Shown: positions 8,919-17,396, numbered from the stretch's first letter. The stretch: DNA of 64,000 nucleotides from VAZQ01 sp963841105 (GCA_963841105.1 CAWJCB010000018.1:1-64000); one strand, 5' to 3'. Made by a program: numbers and translations. Notes: generated from the sequence alone by a model not told the origin.

Positions 8919-10799
8919 TCAAGCATCGTCCTGGCGCGACAGCGCAATACGCGTTGATGGTGTCTCAGGAGATTGATCGGAGGCCATGTCGAGCGCGCCT
9001 TGCCCATTCGAGGCAGCTTCGCAGGCAGTTGCTTCGCCGCCCTTGCGGACATCCACGATTTCCGCGCCGGGAAAGCGCGCCAGCACGGCCTGCACCAGCG
9101 GGTTGGCGCGCACGTCGCTCTTGAGCTCGGTTTTTCGGGCGTCGTTTTGTGATTTGACCGTCGGCTGGCCTTCCTCGGTGGAGACTACAACAATCCAGTC
9201 CTGATTGGTCCACTGGGAAATCTTGCGAGCCAGATCGTTGACCAGGCTCCTGGAGGCGGTTTTTTCCAGCTGGATCTCAAGACGTCCATCCTCGCAACGA
9301 ACCAGCCGAACATCCCGTTCAAGCGCGAACTTCACGCCAAGGTCGCGCTTTTCGGCCGCAAGGGCGATCAGCTCCTCAAAACATGCGATGACCGGCGGCT
9401 CAGCTTTGCCGTCCGGCAATGCATTGCGCGCAGATAGCTTGTCATTCGCTACCGGCCCTGCTCCAGCGTACGGCGCCTGCGACAACTCTTTCCCGCGGGA
9501 CAGCTCAGAGCCAGACATCGACGGAGCGCTCATGCCGCCGGTGGCCGGCGAGGCCACCAGTCGGGGAGGGTCGCTTCCCTTTTCAACGAACGTCCGGACG
9601 ATTTCCTCGGGCGCGGGCAAATCCGAAGCATATGCAATGCGCACCAGAACCATTTCGGCAGCGGCGAGCGGCCGACCTGCCGCGGCGACCTCCATGAGGC
9701 CCTTAAGCAGCATCTGCCACGTGCGCGAGAGGACGCGCATGGACAGCTTTTCGGCGCAGGCGCGCCCGCGGACACGTTCCACTTCGATCAACGTGGGATC
9801 CTCGGCGACAGCAGGAACAATCTTCACGCGCGTCACAAAGTGGGTGAATTCCGCGAGATCGGACAGCACCACCGCCGGATCGGCTCCGGTTTCATATTGC
9901 GCGCACAACTCTGTGAGGGCCGACGCAATGTCCCCGCGCATAAGGGATTCGAAGAGATCGATCACCCGGGCGCGGTCGGCGAGGCCGAGCATCTGGCGCA
10001 CGTGCTCCGCCCGCACCACTCCGGCCGCATGTGCAATCGCTTGATCAAGCAGCGACAGCGAGTCACGAACCGAGCCCTCCGCTGCCCGCGCGATCAAGGC
10101 GAGCGCCTCCGCTTCGACTTCGATACGCTCCCTGACGGCAATTGCAGAGAGATGCCTCACCAGGAGCGCGGCGTCGATCCGACGCAGGTCGAAGCGCTGG
10201 CAGCGCGAGAGGATGGTGACCGGGACCTTGCGTATCTCCGTCGTGGCAAAAATGAATTTTGCGTGCCCGGGCGGCTCTTCCAAGGTCTTGAGCAGCGCGT
10301 TGAACGCCTGCGGAGAGAGCATGTGCACTTCGTCGAGAATATAAACCTTGTAACGCGCACTCACGGGCGCATATCGCACGGCGTCATTGATCTGGCGGAC
10401 GTCGTCAACGCCGTTGTGCGAGGCGGCGTCCATCTCGATGACATCGATATGCCGGCTCTCCATGATGGCGCGGCAATGCACGCCGAGCCCAGGCATCTTG
10501 ACGGTCGGACCAGTGATTGATCCGTCCGGCAGCTCATAGTTGAGAGCACGTGCAAGGATGCGGGCGGTGGTCGTCTTGCCGACGCCACGCACACCGGTGA
10601 GGATCCATGCTTGTGGAATGCGTGAGGCCTCGAAGGCATTTGAAACCGTGCGTACCATCGCATCCTGGCCGATGAGATCATCAAAGCTTGCAGGTCGGTA
10701 CTTTCGCGCCAGCACCCTATAGGAGCCGGAGATCGATGACGGCTCCCCCTCCGGGGCGAGGCCGGGCGCCGCTTGCATGCTGTTGTCGCCGTCGCTCAT
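8919..10799 (-). CDS. dnaX: DNA polymerase III gamma/tau subunit
   Basis: Clamp-loader ATPase of the replisome, 626 residues. The AAA+ module opens with YRVLARKYRPASFDDLIGQ; Walker A is TGVRGVGKTTTAR at residues 68-80, Walker B with DEVHML at 156-161, and sensor 1 with IFATTEIRKVPVTILSRCQR. The alphaproteobacterial version of the zinc-module region (GPTVKMPGLGVHCRAIMES) is present with reduced cysteines. A proline- and serine-rich linker around 415-460 leads to the tau domain that binds the polymerase alpha subunit. No obvious slippery A-run that would make a short gamma form was noticed. First protein gene after ffs on this strand. Confidence 0.96.
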   Translation of the reverse strand: MSDGDNSMQAAPGLAPEGEPSSISGSYRVLARKYRPASFDDLIGQDAMVRTVSNAFEASRIPQAWILTGVRGVGKTTTARILARALNYELPDGSITGPTVKMPGLGVHCRAIMESRHIDVIEMDAASHNGVDDVRQINDAVRYAPVSARYKVYILDEVHMLSPQAFNALLKTLEEPPGHAKFIFATTEIRKVPVTILSRCQRFDLRRIDAALLVRHLSAIAVRERIEVEAEALALIARAAEGSVRDSLSLLDQAIAHAAGVVRAEHVRQMLGLADRARVIDLFESLMRGDIASALTELCAQYETGADPAVVLSDLAEFTHFVTRVKIVPAVAEDPTLIEVERVRGRACAEKLSMRVLSRTWQMLLKGLMEVAAAGRPLAAAEMVLVRIAYASDLPAPEEIVRTFVEKGSDPPRLVASPATGGMSAPSMSGSELSRGKELSQAPYAGAGPVANDKLSARNALPDGKAEPPVIACFEELIALAAEKRDLGVKFALERDVRLVRCEDGRLEIQLEKTASRSLVNDLARKISQWTNQDWIVVVSTEEGQPTVKSQNDARKTELKSDVRANPLVQAVLARFPGAEIVDVRKGGEATACEAASNGQGALDMASDQSPETPSTRIALSRQDDA

Positions 10800-11011
10800 G
10801 GCTCTTTCTCGGCCGCTCAGGGTTTTGCGGCTTACGTACCGATTGCAGAAGTTCGCAGAAATTCACTGCCCCATCGACGCGAACTTCGAAATCAAAGGGG
10901 CACCGGGCAGCCATGTCCTGGCGCGGATTGCGCAGGTTCCTCAACGAACCTGCCGCAACGTGGATAGGAACTTCAATTCGCCCGCACCAGAGTGCTCCGT
11001 GAGGGGATTTG
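10800..11011. other. Spacer between ffs and dnaX
   Basis: About 210 bases without a supported gene. It contains GTTCCTCAACGAACCTG-like short inverted sequence near 10935-10953 and probably the dnaX promoter on the minus strand; I could not identify a clear -35/-10 pair. Confidence 0.4.
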
Positions 11012-11109
11012 TGGGAGGCTGACGAGCGACCCGAACCGCGCTCGTTAGGGCTGCTTCCTTCCGGACCTGACCCGGTTGGCGAGTGGCTCGTCCACAGCCA
11101 ACCTCCCGC
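11012..11109 (-). ncRNA. ffs: Signal recognition particle 4.5S RNA, small bacterial type
   Basis: On the minus strand the near-invariant SRP RNA core appears: GGTCAGGTCCGGAAGGAAGC followed by AGCCCTAA (plus-strand 11048..11074), which forms the symmetric and asymmetric loops bound by Ffh and FtsY. The flanks pair as a long stem: GGGAGGTTGGCTG...GACGAGC at the 5' side with GCTCGTCAGCCTCCC at the 3' side. Total about 98 nucleotides, the usual size of the small SRP RNA. Ends are estimated from the stem and may be off by a few bases. It lies upstream of dnaX on the same strand, a classic position. Confidence 0.95.
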
Positions 11110-11234
11110 CCTTTATATCTGCCGCGATCAGCGAGAAAGCAAGCTGCGGTTCGCGCCGGGCGCAATTTGCACGGCGCCCGAATTGCGTCACCCGGCTCGG
11201 CATGCCACGTTCGCTGGCGCGTCGGAGCACCAGC

Positions 11235-12185
11235 ATGTCCGCTCGTTTCAATCTCGGTCCCAAGCCGCGTCTTGGCTATACCGCAAGCTTGATCGAGCGG
11301 GCCGCCGCAACCCGTACCGACGATGCGGCTCTCGCCGCTTTCCGCCATGCTTCGGATGCTCGCACCTATCTGATTGGGGGAGAGATGGTGGCCTTGAGCA
11401 GGCGTGCGAACGTCCACGATCCGGTCTTCACGCTGACGCACGCCGAGGAACTGGGCGCAACGGCAGAATCGGTTTTCATCGGGTTGCGGGAGAATTCCCC
11501 GCGATTTGCCCACAGCCTCGACCCCGCGGCGGCGGAATCGCTCAAAGCGCGTGCAGAATTTGTGGTAACCGATCTTCGCTCGATCGCCGTGAAGGGCCTT
11601 GTCGACAGCGAGCACCTGCCGCCGCTCGCGCAGGCCAAAGCGCTCCTCGGTTGGCACCTGCGACACCGATTCTGCTCCAATTGCGGAAACCGCACCACGC
11701 CGGTCCAGGCGGGCTGGCGGCGCGATTGCCCATCTTGCAATGCGCAGCATTTCCCTCGCACGGACCCCGTCGTCATCATGCTGCCGGTCTCGCGAGGGGC
11801 CTGCGTGCTTGGCCGCTCGCACCGCTTCCAGGGGGGGATGTGGTCGTGCCTTGCGGGCTTCGTAGAGCCCGGAGAATCGTTCGAGGAAGCCGTGCGACGT
11901 GAGACGCGCGAGGAGGCCGGAATAGTGTGCGGGCGGGTTTGCTACTTTGCGTCGCAGCCGTGGCCTTTTCCGTCCTCGCTGATGATCGGCTGCCATGCGC
12001 AAGCGCTTTCACACGACATCATCATCGATCGCGCCGAGCTGGAGGATGCGCGCTGGTTCAAACGCGAGGAAGTCGCAACAATGCTGCTGCAGCATCACCC
12101 GGCCGGGCTGATGACGCCGCCTGAAGTGGCGATCGCCTACCACATCATCAGGGCCTGGGTAGAGGGCGAGGTTGACGTTGGCTAG
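11235..12185 (+). CDS. nudC: NAD+ diphosphatase (NudC), also RNA deNADding
   Basis: Hydrolyses NAD(H) to NMN(H) and AMP and removes NAD caps from RNA. From ATG 11235 the product has 316 residues. A zinc ribbon is formed by Cys147, Cys150, Cys165 and Cys168 (FCSNCG and DCPSCN), followed by HFPRTDPVVI. The Nudix box occupies about 208-230 (GFVEPGESFEEAVRRE then TREEAGI), and the NudC-specific signature SQPWPFPSS follows at 240-248. An upstream in-frame ATG at 11076 would put coding sequence inside ffs and is rejected. Divergent from ffs-dnaX, so the two promoters must share about 120 bases. Confidence 0.95.
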   Translation: MSARFNLGPKPRLGYTASLIERAAATRTDDAALAAFRHASDARTYLIGGEMVALSRRANVHDPVFTLTHAEELGATAESVFIGLRENSPRFAHSLDPAAAESLKARAEFVVTDLRSIAVKGLVDSEHLPPLAQAKALLGWHLRHRFCSNCGNRTTPVQAGWRRDCPSCNAQHFPRTDPVVIMLPVSRGACVLGRSHRFQGGMWSCLAGFVEPGESFEEAVRRETREEAGIVCGRVCYFASQPWPFPSSLMIGCHAQALSHDIIIDRAELEDARWFKREEVATMLLQHHPAGLMTPPEVAIAYHIIRAWVEGEVDVG

Positions 12186-12307
12186 ACGGGTGAATTTGAA
12201 TGCGATCAGCGTGAGGGGACTCTTCACCTCTCTCCAGCGGGGAGAGGTAACAACGGAGTCCAGTCGCTTCCACCGATCCCATTTCATCGAGACGGGCACT
12301 AGATGTT
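12186..12307. repeat. nudC-amidohydrolase spacer with a half palindromic element
   Basis: Short spacer between convergent genes. It holds ACCTCTCTCCAGCGGGGAGAGGT (12226..12249), a hairpin of the same kind as the longer elements at 40002..40149 and 60128..60266. It could act as a transcription end for either gene; there is no clear T-run. Confidence 0.5.
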
Positions 12308-13300
12308 TCAGCCCGCAATCGCCTCGAAACCATAGAGTCGGGCCGGATTATCCACCAGGATTTTCTTGCGCAAGGTCTGATCCGGCACCCATTTCGGCAT
12401 TTGACTGAAGAGAAGGCCGTCATCGATCGGAAAGGGCGGTGAAATCGTGGTCAATGGCTTGCCCCGCCCATAATCCGAATTCGGATGCGGCCAGTCAGTC
12501 CCCCAAACGATCCGATCGGGATTGGCCGCAACCAAGGCCCGCGCCAACGGCGCCACGTTGGCAAATTCCGGCCCGCTTTCCGAGATGCGGTAAGCGCCGG
12601 ATATTTTGACGTAGACATGGCCCGATCGCATCAGATCAAGGAGGGCAACAAAATCTGGTGCGCCGTGGTCCTGCGCCGGATCGGCTCGACCAAAATGATC
12701 GAGCACGACTGGAAACGACATACGTAATATGTGATCGCGAAGCGCAGCTATGACCGAGGGTCGCGTATACATCTGTACGTGCCAACCGAGGCCAGCGATC
12801 TGGTCCGCCGCGGAGTCGAGGACAGATTTGGCATCGCTCGCATCAAATCGCCCAGCGCTGTTCGTCTCAAGATTGAGACGAACGCCTCGAATGCCACCAG
12901 CTGCCATCTCCTCCAAGCTCTTGCGGGACGCCGCCCGGTCGATAACCGCAATGCCTCGCGCACGCGCGCCCAGGCGGCGTATTGCGTCCAGCGTGCAGGC
13001 ATTGTCCGTTCCATAGACGCTTGGCTGCACCACAACGACGCGCTCCAAATGCAAATCGCTTTGCAGGTCCAACAGGCGCTCCACGGAAGCCGGCGGGGGT
13101 GTGTAGATGCGCTTTTGCGCAAATGGGAATTGCTCCACCGGCCCAAAGACGTGGACGTGACAGTCGCAGGCGCCGTGCGGAATTTCGAAAGTGACGGCGC
13201 TGCGGCCGTCGGCCGCAACCGGCTCGATACCGGCTTGCGCTGCGCACATGGCACCCGCTGCGGCACTGAAACGACCTAACATTGTGCGTCTTGTAAGCAT
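12308..13300 (-). CDS. Exported amidohydrolase-2 family metal hydrolase
   Basis: 330 residues with a leader MLTRRTMLGRFSAAAGAM that resembles a twin-arginine signal (RR at 4-5), so the enzyme is probably exported folded. The metal site motif DCHVHVFGP (His48, His50) and the late WGTDWPHPNSDYG match the PF04909 amidohydrolases related to 2-pyrone-4,6-dicarboxylate lactonase (LigI) and other TIM-barrel hydrolases; VVLDHFGRAD carries the third histidine. The barrel runs from residue 43 to the end. The substrate cannot be told from sequence; a cyclic lactone or a dicarboxylate is a reasonable guess. It is divergent from an Lrp-type regulator with 116 bases between, so that regulator may control it. 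Confidence 0.8.
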   Translation of the reverse strand: MLTRRTMLGRFSAAAGAMCAAQAGIEPVAADGRSAVTFEIPHGACDCHVHVFGPVEQFPFAQKRIYTPPPASVERLLDLQSDLHLERVVVVQPSVYGTDNACTLDAIRRLGARARGIAVIDRAASRKSLEEMAAGGIRGVRLNLETNSAGRFDASDAKSVLDSAADQIAGLGWHVQMYTRPSVIAALRDHILRMSFPVVLDHFGRADPAQDHGAPDFVALLDLMRSGHVYVKISGAYRISESGPEFANVAPLARALVAANPDRIVWGTDWPHPNSDYGRGKPLTTISPPFPIDDGLLFSQMPKWVPDQTLRKKILVDNPARLYGFEAIAG

Positions 13301-13416
13301 TCGTGATTTCTCCGTTCTCTTCGGGCAGATTAGAGATCATCTCGCATTGAGAAAACCAAAACCTGCCTGGCGTCAACTCGCCAGGTGGAACTTCACCCGA
13401 GCCACGGCGTGAGCGC

Positions 13417-13935
13417 ATGGATGCGATCGATCGGAAGATTCTCTCCCTCGTCCAGGAGAATGCTTCGCTTTCCGTCGCTGAGATCAGCAAGCAGGTAGGC
13501 CTTTCGGCGACGCCTTGCTGGAAGCGGATGCAGCGGCTTGAGGCGGACGGGGTGATCAAGAGACGCGTGGCGTTGATCGATCAAGACAAGCTCGGACTGG
13601 GAGTGACCGTTTTCGTGTCGATCAAGACGGGCGATCATTCCCCGGCATGGCTGGATCGCTTCTCCCGTGAAGTGAGCGCCATGCCGGAGGTGATGGAGTT
13701 TTATCGCATGGCCGGCGACGTCGATTACATGTTGCGCGTGGTCGTGCCGGACATCTCGGCTTACGACTTGTTCTACAAGCGGCTGATAGCGACTGCGCCA
13801 CTGCAGAACGTGACGTCGCGCTTTGCCATGGAAAAGATCAAGTCTACGACAGCCCTGCCGATTGCATCAGCCGCGAGCGCGAGCAGACCTCAACAGGATC
13901 CGCTGACGTTGTTGGATAAGCGCGGACGCATGTAG
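13417..13935 (+). CDS. Lrp/AsnC family transcriptional regulator
   Basis: 172 residues. The N-terminal winged helix starts MDAIDRKILSLVQENASLSV and contains SKQVGLSATPCWKRMQRLE, the recognition helix region of Lrp proteins; the C-terminal RAM domain includes VTVFVSIKTGDHSPAWLDRF and AGDVDYMLRVVVPDISAYD, where amino-acid effectors bind. It is divergent from the amidohydrolase and likely controls it or an amino-acid pathway. The C-terminal tail (residues about 145-172) is longer than usual and its last 46 bases overlap the end of the convergent TadE-like gene. Family is sure; target is inferred from position. Confidence 0.9.
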   Translation: MDAIDRKILSLVQENASLSVAEISKQVGLSATPCWKRMQRLEADGVIKRRVALIDQDKLGLGVTVFVSIKTGDHSPAWLDRFSREVSAMPEVMEFYRMAGDVDYMLRVVVPDISAYDLFYKRLIATAPLQNVTSRFAMEKIKSTTALPIASAASASRPQQDPLTLLDKRGRM

Positions 13936-14441
13936 ATCTGGTCGGAAAGATTAAGCGTGCCGGTGACCACGTAGCCGATGGCCGGCTTATACGCGTATGC
14001 CGCCTCGCCCCATATCAAAGACGTGTTCGCTACATTGAGCGCCGCCGGAAGCGCCACCGATGAGCCCACGCTGTGGGCGGTGCCGCCCAGCGTGCAGCTC
14101 CACACGATCTTGGCATTGCCGTTGCCATCGATGCTCACCTCCGACACGGTCACCTTCAGCTTGGTCGCGTCGTAAGGCGTGATCACCGCCGAGGAGGCAC
14201 TGAGGATGTTGCTCATGTCGGAGCTGCTGATGGTTGACACCTGGGAGGCGAGGTCCGCGACCGTGCGTGATGTCAGCGTCACCTTGCGATCGATGCCAAC
14301 GGCCTGGGAAATCTCGACAGTACCGAGATAGAGCGTAAGCATCAGCGGCAGCAACATGGCGAATTCGACCGCGGAGACGCCGTCCTGATCGCGGCTGAGC
14401 CGGGCGAGATGCTGCAACAAGGTCGTATGGGGTGTTCTCAT
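13890..14441 (-). CDS. tadG: TadE/TadG-like minor pilin
   Basis: 183 residues from ATG 14441 (MRTPHTTLLQHLARLS). The DGVSAVEFAMLLPLMLTLYLG stretch is the TadE domain (PF07811): a glycine before a prepilin-type cleavage site, glutamate +5-like position, then one membrane segment. The rest is a periplasmic domain with TLTSRTVADLASQVSTIS. TadE/F/G pseudopilins are processed by the CpaA/TadV peptidase and needed for Flp pilus assembly. The start lies 11 bases downstream of the preceding TadE-like gene. I use the symbol loosely; it could equally be called tadF. Its 3' end overlaps the regulator gene on the opposite strand by 46 bases. A reading to 14600 is an extension through the neighbour and is rejected. 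Confidence 0.8.
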   Translation of the reverse strand: MRTPHTTLLQHLARLSRDQDGVSAVEFAMLLPLMLTLYLGTVEISQAVGIDRKVTLTSRTVADLASQVSTISSSDMSNILSASSAVITPYDATKLKVTVSEVSIDGNGNAKIVWSCTLGGTAHSVGSSVALPAALNVANTSLIWGEAAYAYKPAIGYVVTGTLNLSDQIYMRPRLSNNVSGSC

Positions 14442-14451
14442 CGCACGCCGC

Positions 14452-15009
14452 TCAGTTCGAGTACGGTTCGTTACGAAACGCCGCGGTAGCTGCCAACAGC
14501 CGCTTTCCGCCGTTGATGTTGGAGAGGTTGAAGCCGAGCAGAGACACATACACCGGATACTGGTAAAACAGCCGCACGACGACGATGTCGCCGGGTCCAC
14601 CTGGCTGATAGCTGAAATTGTTCTGGAAGTTACCCTGCGCGTCGACCGGGCTTGGCATGGTCACGCCGGAGAAGGACGAGAATTTTTTCACGTCCACATA
14701 TACCCCGTTCTGACAATCAAACAGCGCGTAAATCTTTGCACACACCGCATTCTTGAACGCGGCCGCGTCGAAGCTCTGGGTCTGCGCCTGACCCGTGAAG
14801 ATCAAGCGGGAGGAGTCTGCGACCGCTGTTTCCAGCGTCTGCCCCGCGAAGAAGACGATGGCTGTCTCCATTATCGCAAATAACAGCGCAATGAACGGTG
14901 CCGCAATCAATCCGAATTCGACCGCGGCGCTGCCGTTCTTGCACGAGGCAAGGCGAGCCCATCCGCTGCCGGCTGCCAGACCAAAAAGCCGTGGGATAAT
15001 GTCGATCAT
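14452..15009 (-). CDS. tadE: TadE-like minor pilin
   Basis: 185 residues, starting MIDIIPRLFGLAAGSGW. The TadE domain is clear: CKNGSAAVEFGLIAAPFIAL near residues 23-42, a prepilin-like cleavage region and hydrophobic segment, followed by FAGQTLETAVADSSRLIFTG, typical of TadE. The C-terminal periplasmic part has two cysteines in CAKIYALFDCQNG that may form a disulfide. Immediately upstream of the second TadE-like gene, and oppositely oriented to the main tad operon, so these minor pilins form a separate unit. Confidence 0.85.
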   Translation of the reverse strand: MIDIIPRLFGLAAGSGWARLASCKNGSAAVEFGLIAAPFIALLFAIMETAIVFFAGQTLETAVADSSRLIFTGQAQTQSFDAAAFKNAVCAKIYALFDCQNGVYVDVKKFSSFSGVTMPSPVDAQGNFQNNFSYQPGGPGDIVVVRLFYQYPVYVSLLGFNLSNINGGKRLLAATAAFRNEPYSN

Positions 15010-15202
15010 CGCCTATCACCTAGCGCTGCTCGGGAGTGCCACCGCTCTCCGATGCCGTTTCGGTCTCCATAACGGTTGAGCAATAGCAAAGACGCGTTGT
15101 GGAATTGTTGCAGTAATCGCCGGCAAAGGCGGTGATCGCCGTAGGGCTTTGCTAACCAGGAAGTGGGTGCGAAACCCCAGCTCGGTTGCTGTTAAGATTG
15201 AA
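15010..15202. other. Spacer upstream of tadE
   Basis: About 190 bases with no gene. It should hold the promoter of the tadE-tadG pair on the minus strand. No repeat or operator was recognised. Confidence 0.35.
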
Positions 15203-15742
15203 TTATTTTGCGGGCGGCGGAGCGCCCTGCGCCAAGCCGTTTCGGCTGCCGACCTGGGCTACCCCGGTCTCGAAATAGACGTTGCCGTCGCCGAGCATGA
15301 TGCGGCGCTCGCACATCGGAGTGCAGCTGTATGTCTCACGCTCGATCCCGCGATACATGACGACGACATCCGCGTCAGGTCCCTGCACCTCGATCGACTT
15401 CTCCATCAGCACGGCGCCGGCGCGATCGAGCACCATCAGGTTGGTCACTCCGTAGCCCTTGCCCGTGACCACCATGAGACCACCGGGTTGCAGTGATGCA
15501 TCGGCGATCATTGGATTGCCGATAACAATGGTCGATACCCTGTCCGGGAGCTTGATAAGCCTGGCTTGATCCATGATCACGGTGAGATCAGCGGCCGTGC
15601 TCGGTCCAGAGGCGAGCATAAGGCACGGCAATAACAACAAGCAAAGAGCTGCGACCAATGCAGACCGATACCGGATACACCGGCACGACAACGCCAACGC
15701 CATCATACTCTCCCGCGCCTTATACGCATCGGCCTGACGCAT
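15203..15742 (-). CDS. Secreted pilus-assembly N-terminal domain protein (CpaC N-domain-like)
   Basis: 179 residues with a signal peptide; ATG 15706 (MMALALSCRCIRYR) is an equally good start. After the leader, DLTVIMDQARLIKLPDRVST, then IVIGNPMIADASLQPGG and VTGKGYGVTNLMVLDRAG match the short domain (PF13629) found at the N-terminus of CpaC/RcpA secretins. Here it stands alone, without the secretin domain, with two cysteines (SCTPMCERR) in the C-terminal half. Such stand-alone copies occur in Hyphomicrobiales pilus loci and may help build the outer-membrane pore. On the minus strand with tadE and tadG. Confidence 0.75.
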   Translation of the reverse strand: MRQADAYKARESMMALALSCRCIRYRSALVAALCLLLLPCLMLASGPSTAADLTVIMDQARLIKLPDRVSTIVIGNPMIADASLQPGGLMVVTGKGYGVTNLMVLDRAGAVLMEKSIEVQGPDADVVVMYRGIERETYSCTPMCERRIMLGDGNVYFETGVAQVGSRNGLAQGAPPPAK

Positions 15743-15775
15743 GCAGGCGCCGCCGAATAGCCGCCAGGTGGACAG

Positions 15776-15852
15776 CTAGTGCGGCGGATTTGAAGTTCCT
15801 ATCATTTGTTGCGCAAGCCAGTGTAGGAACTTCAAATTCAAACCCGCACTAG
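15776..15852. repeat. 77-bp palindromic mobile element-like repeat
   Basis: An almost perfect inverted repeat: the left arm CTAGTGCGGCGGATTTGAAG continues with TTCCTA, and the right arm reads TAGGAACTTCAAATTC then CCCGCACTAG. About 24 bases of the arms pair, with a 22-base loop. The CTAG termini on both ends give the look of a miniature inverted-repeat element. It lies upstream of the secreted pilus protein gene, between it and a hydroxylase gene. Confidence 0.75.
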
Positions 15853-15916
15853 AATTTATTTAGAGTTCAATTGAAAATGGTGAATGAAGCGCAAACGCCA
15901 TTTCGGGCGGCATATT

Positions 15917-16744
15917 TCACTGCTTGAAAGGATAGAGTATCTGGCTGCCAAAACCTGCTGGAAAGCTGCGATCAGAAATCCCGTAGGCATCGGGCAACTT
16001 GTTTTGCGGCATCCAGAAGGTGCCAAAGATCAAGTCGAGCAATGGAAAGGTCGCCGCGAAGTTCTTCTCGCCTCCCCGCTCCGCCGCGGTATGATGCCAA
16101 CGGTGAAAAACGGGGCCAGCGATCAGATACTTGAACGGACCCAGAGCCCAATTGAGATTCGCGTGGACGAAGGCGGAATGCGCGATGGTGAAAGGACCGA
16201 GGAAGACCAGCACATTCGGAGAAATCCCGGCCAGCAGCAGCACGACATCCGTCGCGACGCTGCCGAGAAAGATGTTGACCGGATGAAATCTCGCCGCCGA
16301 AATCCAGTCGAGCTCCTCGGAGGAATGGTGCACTGCATGATACTTCCATAACGGTGCGTGATGAAACGCCCGATGGATCCAGTACATCATGAGATCCGAT
16401 CCTACCAGGAATATTGCAGCCTGCAGCCAAAGCGGCAACTGCGCTAACGGTCCGTGCCCGTCATCATAGAACTCCACCAGTCCTTCCCCGCTGGTGATGC
16501 CGAACAGGAGTGCCGCACCGAGAACCAGCAGGCCGATGCGCAGGTAGCGCGCAAACAGTGGAATCAGGAACCAGTAGCAAAGGTCGGTGAGGAGCTCGCG
16601 TTTATGCCACCAGGGTCTGCCTGGATTGCAGGCGAAGTAGAACGACAGGACGGTGAAGGTTGCTCCCAGCGCAATCGATACCGGCACAATTTTTACAAGC
16701 GTCACCCCGATACTGTGGATGACCGCTGCACTCTCCTCAAGCAT
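15917..16744 (-). CDS. Membrane fatty acid hydroxylase / sterol desaturase family protein
   Basis: 275 residues from ATG 16744 (MLEESAAVIHSIGV); a reading to 16867 adds a weak leader. Four to five hydrophobic segments carry the histidine clusters of the di-iron PF04116 family: HRAFHH, HAVHHSSEELDW and HRWHHT. Enzymes of this family hydroxylate or desaturate lipids in the inner membrane (fatty acids, sterols, carotenoids). The N-terminal 80 residues are hydrophobic anchors. It does not belong functionally to the pilus locus in which it sits. Substrate unknown. Confidence 0.85.
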   Translation of the reverse strand: MLEESAAVIHSIGVTLVKIVPVSIALGATFTVLSFYFACNPGRPWWHKRELLTDLCYWFLIPLFARYLRIGLLVLGAALLFGITSGEGLVEFYDDGHGPLAQLPLWLQAAIFLVGSDLMMYWIHRAFHHAPLWKYHAVHHSSEELDWISAARFHPVNIFLGSVATDVVLLLAGISPNVLVFLGPFTIAHSAFVHANLNWALGPFKYLIAGPVFHRWHHTAAERGGEKNFAATFPLLDLIFGTFWMPQNKLPDAYGISDRSFPAGFGSQILYPFKQ

Positions 16745-16867
16745 GTCAGAAATTATCCAGCTGATGCCATGGAACGTCAGCACTGGATATCCAGCGCGAC
16801 AGTTAAGATGGGGTGAAGGAACCACAAAGGATTTGTGGAGGAGCCCGATGGGCTGGCGCTCGCGCAA

Positions 16868-17207
16868 CCGCCCGGCATTTCGCGAAAGACAAAAAGAATG
16901 CAGCGTTCCCGGGTTTGTTACGGTCTCTGACAGGAAATATTCGCCTGAAGCCTAGATAACTATAGTATTCTTCGATGGTCACAAGCAGTAAATCGCAAAG
17001 CAATACCTTATTAACCACAGTATTGGCTTAATACGCCTTGTTAACTACATTCCAGTTTCGGCCGACAAGCCCGTGTTTCACTGGCCCTGTTAACCTCATC
17101 GCAATGGCCGCTCGATAGGTTGCAATCACGGTTTCGGACCAGCCGGGCAATAACGGCCCCGGAGCCTCGTTCAGACAGCCACTGTTGCGGACCTATTGGA
17201 GCCAAAG
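16868..17207. promoter_or_regulatory. Promoter region of the first Flp pilin with repeated TTAAC half-sites
   Basis: The 340 bases upstream of the pilin are AT-richer than the surroundings and contain three TTAAC motifs: TTAACCACAG at about 17012, GTTAACTACA at about 17039 and GTTAACCTCA at about 17089. In alphaproteobacteria the pilin gene is a classic CtrA target, and CtrA binds TTAA-N7-TTAA or single TTAACCAT-like half-sites. No pair with exact seven-base spacing occurs here, so CtrA binding is an inference. Confidence 0.45.
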
Positions 17208-17369
17208 ATGAAGAACCTCTTGAAGTTTGTGAAGGACGAGTCCGGAGCGACCGCCATTGAGTATGGTCTCATTGCTGCCGGCATCTCCGTTGCGATCATC
17301 GCCGTCGTTCAGGGCCTCGGCTCGAAGTTGAACACGACATTCACCAGCGTTCAGACTGCTCTCAAGTAA
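17208..17369 (+). CDS. pilA: Flp/Fap-type major pilin, first copy
   Basis: 53 residues from ATG 17208, not detected by length cut-offs. The Flp signature is complete: KNLLKFVKDESGATAIEYG, then LIAAGISVAIIAVVQGLGS. CpaA cuts at Gly before the TAIEYGLIA stretch (after SGA-like leader), leaving a mature pilin of about 40 residues with the conserved Glu and Tyr. The C-terminus LNTTFTSVQTALK is shared with the second pilin. A rho-independent terminator follows at once, so it can be made in excess over the assembly genes. AAAG near 17203 is a weak ribosome-binding site. Confidence 0.93.
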   Translation: MKNLLKFVKDESGATAIEYGLIAAGISVAIIAVVQGLGSKLNTTFTSVQTALK

Positions 17370-17396
17370 GATTTCAGTTTCGATGTTGCTGCGGGA

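Noticed and set aside
10941..12002. Long open frame antisense to nudC (353 codons)
   Set aside because: High-GC shadow of nudC: no family motifs, Arg/Pro-rich, and it crosses ffs.
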